Under the pieces are notes generated by a model that was given only the letters and a program-made list of their open reading frames with translations, was not told the DNA's origin and did not search any database. A program made the position numbers and the translations under genes. From positions 1 to 8,379 of the forward strand of contig JADLFM010000102.1 in NCBI GenBank assembly GCA_020845495.1: 8,379 nt of DNA, read 5' to 3'. Origin of the DNA: Chloroflexota bacterium. Its GTDB lineage: Bacteria; Chloroflexota; UBA6077; JACCZL01. Every line of letters starts with the position of its first letter. Position 1 is the stretch's first letter. Of this stretch, positions 5,078 to 8,379 are shown piece after piece.

Positions 5078-6073
5078 TCACCGAAACGCAGATGGCGGCA
5101 CCAGCAGCCTGACCTGCTCGCGGTCGATCTGTAGCAGCCGCTCCCTGCGCACGTACCAAGCATCGAACGCCGCCGAATCGATCGTCGCCTCGCCGTACGC
5201 GCGACTGCTGAATCCGAGGCGTCGGGTCAGGTAGGTCCAGGCACGGTGACCGTCAAAGAGCGGCTCGGCCTGGTCAAGCTGGAAGTAACGTTCGAAGGTG
5301 AGGCCGCTGTCGATCCCCATTGGTGCCGAACTGGCGGCATCCCGGCTCGGCAGCAGGACGTACGCTGCGAACTTGGCCGGGGCACACCAGCCCGTGGCCG
5401 GATCGACGACCACATAGCGCACCGCCCGATGGCGCCACTGCTTGGCCTGTCGCGGATCGTCGGCCTCTTCATTCCAGCGACGCAGGTTCAGCAGGACGTC
5501 GAACACGTCCGCCGCGAAGTGCAGGCGTCCCTCGTTGCGCACGGCCACTGGCTCGGCGACCGCCAGCACCCGCTCGATCTCGGGGAGCACGTCGGGGCGC
5601 ATCGCCTGCAGTGCTACGGTGTCGTGATTGAGCGCCTTGATGCGCTCACGATCGAGGTCGGGCAGGAGGAGCGTCTGAAAGGCGTCGATGCCGACCTGCC
5701 GCATGACGTGGATCATGCCAGCCCCAAGGTTGCGCCGGCCGCGCGCGACGTGGGCACTGATCATCGAGACGAACGCGTCGGCCTCTCCCCAAGGGCGCAG
5801 GACGTGAGCCGTCGCGAACTTGGCGTGGTTCGCGGCCGGGTCCGCGCGGCTGATCTCGAACTCGATCCAGAGGCGCCGGCTGCCGTCCGCCCGCTCCAGC
5901 AGTACGTTTGCGCGCGGGTCGTACCCGAGGAGCGTGCGGTCTCGTACTTCGAGGAGCGGCCGTTCCGCCGCGCACTGCCAGCCGGCAGGGCACTTCGCCA
6001 GGAACTGCTCCTGGAGGTAGCGCGCGAGGCCACCGCCATGCCGCAAGCCCTGTCTGTGAGCCCCGCCCTCCAT
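5078..6073 (-). CDS. Uncharacterised protein with PD-(D/E)XK-nuclease-like core
   Basis: From ATG 6073 the product has 331 residues. I do not recognise a named family. An N-terminal part (GLARYLQEQFLAKCPAGWQ, residues 15-33) leads into a core ordered like a restriction-nuclease fold: E37 in AAERPLLEV, D52 in LLGYDPRANVLLE, then WIEFEISRADP with E71 and E73, and NHAKF with K85. The usual E-x-K is E-x-E here; K85 lies 14 residues after E71, the same step as E208 to K222 in protein B. Further blocks are FVSMISAHVARGRR (101-114) and AFQTLLLPDLDRERI (131-145). A role in cutting or binding DNA is inferred, and it could be a divergent relative of B or inactive. The start is uncertain: the frame is open to 6361 with coding-like codons back to about 6230, and GTG 6106 has a GGAGG 12 nt upstream. 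It is probably transcribed with the gene upstream and is followed by a terminator-like hairpin. Confidence 0.65.
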   Translation of the reverse strand: MEGGAHRQGLRHGGGLARYLQEQFLAKCPAGWQCAAERPLLEVRDRTLLGYDPRANVLLERADGSRRLWIEFEISRADPAANHAKFATAHVLRPWGEADAFVSMISAHVARGRRNLGAGMIHVMRQVGIDAFQTLLLPDLDRERIKALNHDTVALQAMRPDVLPEIERVLAVAEPVAVRNEGRLHFAADVFDVLLNLRRWNEEADDPRQAKQWRHRAVRYVVVDPATGWCAPAKFAAYVLLPSRDAASSAPMGIDSGLTFERYFQLDQAEPLFDGHRAWTYLTRRLGFSSRAYGEATIDSAAFDAWYVRRERLLQIDREQVRLLVPPSAFR

Positions 6074-6236
6074 CAACGCCACCGTCGAGACGGCGGGACG
6101 CACCACCAGATCGCGCTGCCTCCGCCATCTGACACTACGGCTCCCCACCCTATGTGTCTCGAAACGCTCCCAGCGCGCCGCCGTCGTGCCCGGATCGAAG
6201 TCGCGGTCACGAGCGCTGAACGCCGGGCGCAGAACG

Positions 6237-8354
6237 TCATCCCGGCGAGCACCATCTGGCCCGAACCCCGATGGTCGCCAAATGGTCAGGAGAAACCGCC
6301 AGCGTGAACAGCCGATCGGCCGAGAGCGCATCGATGGCGCGCGCATAGGAGCGCCAGGCATCGCGAAGGGCGAACGGCTTGCGCTCGCAGGCGTTGAGGG
6401 CGTGTGATGCCAGGCCGGCTATGCGCCGCTGCTGATCGCCAGGCACCTGGGTCTGAAGCTTGCGCCAGATCGCTCGGCTCTCATCCCACAATCCAAGCTC
6501 GTCGTAGAGGCCCCCAAGCCGCTCCAGAAGATCGCGCACGATCTCGTGCTGGCGAGCGCTCGGCTGGCCCTGCTGCAACTGCTGAAGGAGCAGCCCGAAA
6601 ATGATCGTCGCCCGAGTGGAATCACCCGCCGCGAGGTATCCCGTGGCGGCCGCATAGTAGGCGGAGCGCATCCGGCCGGCGTCTCGCGGAGCAAGCGGCC
6701 CAGACACCCGAGTGACCGCGTTCCAATGTGCCGCGAGTGCCATCAACACGTTGACGTCACCCTGCGCCGGCTCAGCCGTCGATGCGACGGCCTCCAAATC
6801 ATCGATGAGAAGTCGCCCCACCCGAGCCAGCTCGTCGCGGAGCGTGGACGACTCTGCCTGAACCGCTTCGTGCTGCGGCAGCGCCGCGATCGCCTCCGCC
6901 AGCGAAAGAGCCGCTTGATCCCACCTTCCGTCGCGCGCGTGATCCGCCGCTGCCGTCGCGAGCGGCTCAATCTGCCGCTCGATCGCGAGCATGAGCCGAC
7001 GACGGATCGCGAGCGAGCCCGGATTGGCCGCCAGCACCTCGAGTAGGTCGGCGACCTGCTGTGCCGGGTTGGTCGACGCCTCCGCCAGGTCGGCGAGCAT
7101 CAGCGCCTCGCGTGCCGATTCCAGGCGTCTGCGCTCGTGTGGGAGCGCACCAGCAGTCTGCTCCGCGACAGCCAGGAGCGCCTCGCCGTCGTCCAATCGG
7201 TCCTCCGCGATCGACTCCTCGAACGCATCCAGGACAGGCCCAAGCAGCTCGGCCCGACGCGCTCGGTCGTCAACCTGTGCGAGCAACGTGCGCAGGTCCC
7301 CCGGCGAGCCAGCAAGCTCCCTCACCAGCGCGAGGAGCTGGGCCTGGGTGGCGGCCGTCGCCGTACCGATCTGGACATCGGCCAGGCAGCCGAGCGCGAC
7401 CTCCAAAGGTTCACGATCCAGAATCGTCCGGCCGGCGCCGCTCTCGTGCGCGAGGGGCACCTGTACCGGGCGGCTCCGCCAATGCCGCCGCTCGACGGCT
7501 GTCACCAGCCGGTCGAAGGCGCGCCAGAAGCGCTCAAGCCCGTAGTCGTCATCTCGCTGCCCCGACAGGGCGTCAAGCGCAGTGGCGAGGTCCGCGAGGC
7601 GGTCGAGCGCGTGGGCCAGGTCGGCCAGGCCCTCAACGGTCGTCGGCATTTGCCCGGTACCGGGAGTACGCGGTCTGGCCCCGCCGTCATTCCCTGACTG
7701 GGAGGAGATCGGAACAGCCCGGCGCGGCGCCTTCAAGCCCAGCGACGGGTCGAGACGCCACCAGCCGCCGCCTTCCAGCACGAAGCACGGCCGTGCCTGC
7801 AGTAGCATCGCGATCGTGGCTGCGCTGACCATGCGAATCATCGAGAGGCGTTCGAACAGGTCATCGTGGTGGAGCCGCTGCTCTTCGGCTTCGTCGAACA
7901 GCTCGCACATCGTCTCGAAGACGGATTTCTTACCGACGGCCTCGGCAAAGAGCGCTTCCGGGTCTTCTAGGCGCTTGTCCGCGCGAGCGACCGCCTCGTC
8001 GACCTCGCACGGGAGCTCCACAGTTGGAAGGACCGTGTAGTCAACCGTGCCGTCCTCGCCGATCTCGGCGATCCGAACGTCGCGCAGCACCGTCCTTGTC
8101 GGGTTCCAGCTCAGCCGGTAGACGTTGCCGGGCAGCCGCTCCAGAGTCAGGATCGCCCCAGCCGGCAACCCGTGCGCGTCGAACAACTCAACCAGCGCGG
8201 GGGCGTTAGGGTCATTGTAAAGGACACCTTCTTGCCAGTCCACGTAGAGCGGGGGGTGCCCCTCAGCTTGTTGCGGGGAGCGGGTTGCGCTGGCGTGAGC
8301 GAAAGAAGGGCTTGCGCCAGGGATGGGCAGCGGTGGGACGATTATCGACGGCAC
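6237..8354 (-). CDS. Large winged-helix plus TPR-like helical protein, possibly 5'-partial
   Basis: 705 residues from GTG 8354, but the frame is open upstream to the window edge (8379), so the true start may lie outside. About residues 36-115 look beta-rich (PPLYVDWQEGVLY, GLPAGAILTLERLPGNVYRL). Residues 133-203 resemble a winged helix of the HARE-HTH type: KKSVFETMCELFDEAE, then SAATIAMLLQARPCFVLE and GGGWWRLDPS. A flexible Gly/Pro/Ser linker (about 205-235) follows. The rest, about 240-690, is one long Ala/Leu/Arg-rich helical solenoid, with TPR-like pairs such as YYAAATGYLAAGDSTRATII and LYDELGLWDESRAIWRKLQ. No ATPase or nuclease motif, signal peptide or membrane helix is seen. I infer a cytoplasmic scaffold that binds DNA or protein. 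The coding frame is clear from length and GC-ending codons. It ends 163 bp before the preferred start of the nuclease-like gene and probably shares its transcript. Confidence 0.75.
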   Translation of the reverse strand: MPSIIVPPLPIPGASPSFAHASATRSPQQAEGHPPLYVDWQEGVLYNDPNAPALVELFDAHGLPAGAILTLERLPGNVYRLSWNPTRTVLRDVRIAEIGEDGTVDYTVLPTVELPCEVDEAVARADKRLEDPEALFAEAVGKKSVFETMCELFDEAEEQRLHHDDLFERLSMIRMVSAATIAMLLQARPCFVLEGGGWWRLDPSLGLKAPRRAVPISSQSGNDGGARPRTPGTGQMPTTVEGLADLAHALDRLADLATALDALSGQRDDDYGLERFWRAFDRLVTAVERRHWRSRPVQVPLAHESGAGRTILDREPLEVALGCLADVQIGTATAATQAQLLALVRELAGSPGDLRTLLAQVDDRARRAELLGPVLDAFEESIAEDRLDDGEALLAVAEQTAGALPHERRRLESAREALMLADLAEASTNPAQQVADLLEVLAANPGSLAIRRRLMLAIERQIEPLATAAADHARDGRWDQAALSLAEAIAALPQHEAVQAESSTLRDELARVGRLLIDDLEAVASTAEPAQGDVNVLMALAAHWNAVTRVSGPLAPRDAGRMRSAYYAAATGYLAAGDSTRATIIFGLLLQQLQQGQPSARQHEIVRDLLERLGGLYDELGLWDESRAIWRKLQTQVPGDQQRRIAGLASHALNACERKPFALRDAWRSYARAIDALSADRLFTLAVSPDHLATIGVRARWCSPG

Positions 8355-8379
8355 GGGGTGGAGTCGCTGGGGCCGCGGG

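Noticed and set aside
5246..6307. 353-codon plus-strand frame opposite the nuclease-like gene
   Set aside because: Antisense frame of the real gene; no domain and an unnatural composition.
1..8379. CRISPR array, tRNA or rRNA
   Set aside because: No regularly spaced repeats of CRISPR length and no cloverleaf or rRNA signature were seen by reading both strands; a tRNA attachment site for the integrase is therefore probably outside the window.

Overview
The window is GC-rich DNA (roughly two thirds G+C by eye) with almost every convincing gene on the minus strand. It reads as the end of an integrated, probably mobilisable, accessory element rather than core chromosome. The host is most likely a high-GC bacterium. 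The integrase type and the pair of winged-helix/nuclease-fold proteins would fit a Thermomicrobia-like Chloroflexota, but an actinobacterium cannot be excluded from sequence alone. No rRNA, tRNA or CRISPR array was seen.

Layout in + coordinates, right to left, which is the direction of transcription. (1) 8354-6237: a ~705-residue protein with an N-terminal beta-rich part, a winged-helix domain and a long alanine-rich helical (TPR-like) tail; its frame is open to the window edge. (2) 6073-5078: a protein with a PD-(D/E)XK-nuclease-like core (D52, E71-x-E73, K85), ended by a terminator-like hairpin. (3) 5077-4290: a ~790 bp gap without a credible gene, holding hairpins, a cluster of CACGGT/ACCGTG hexamers, an AT-rich patch and an array of 11-bp repeats close to the next start. 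(4) 4289-3318 and 3296-2278: two adjacent proteins A and B of the replication-relaxation (Replic_Relax) type, 21 bp apart. B keeps the acidic/lysine core and A has lost it. B is interrupted by a 38-bp duplicated segment that shifts the frame; its normal C-terminus can be read in the next frame. (5) 2122-2256 on the plus strand: a possible 44-residue CxxC/HxxxxH mini-protein converging on B. (6) 2121-1323: a gap with an 11-bp repeat array. (7) 1322-342: a tyrosine recombinase with all catalytic residues. (8) 245-1: the start of an IS701-like (DDE_5) transposase running off the left edge, preceded by a hairpin that covers its ribosome binding site.

How the parts may work together (inference): the integrase would excise and insert the element. 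The A/B pair has the winged-helix plus restriction-nuclease-fold architecture reported for MOBC-type relaxases, so it could process an origin of transfer, for which the 4290-5077 gap is the natural candidate. The PD-(D/E)XK-like protein shares B's E-to-K spacing of 14 residues and may be a divergent third member. The 11-bp repeat arrays upstream of both int and gene A suggest a common DNA-binding regulator. The least described part is the combination of winged-helix/TPR protein, EFE-type nuclease-like protein and degenerate/active Replic_Relax pair.
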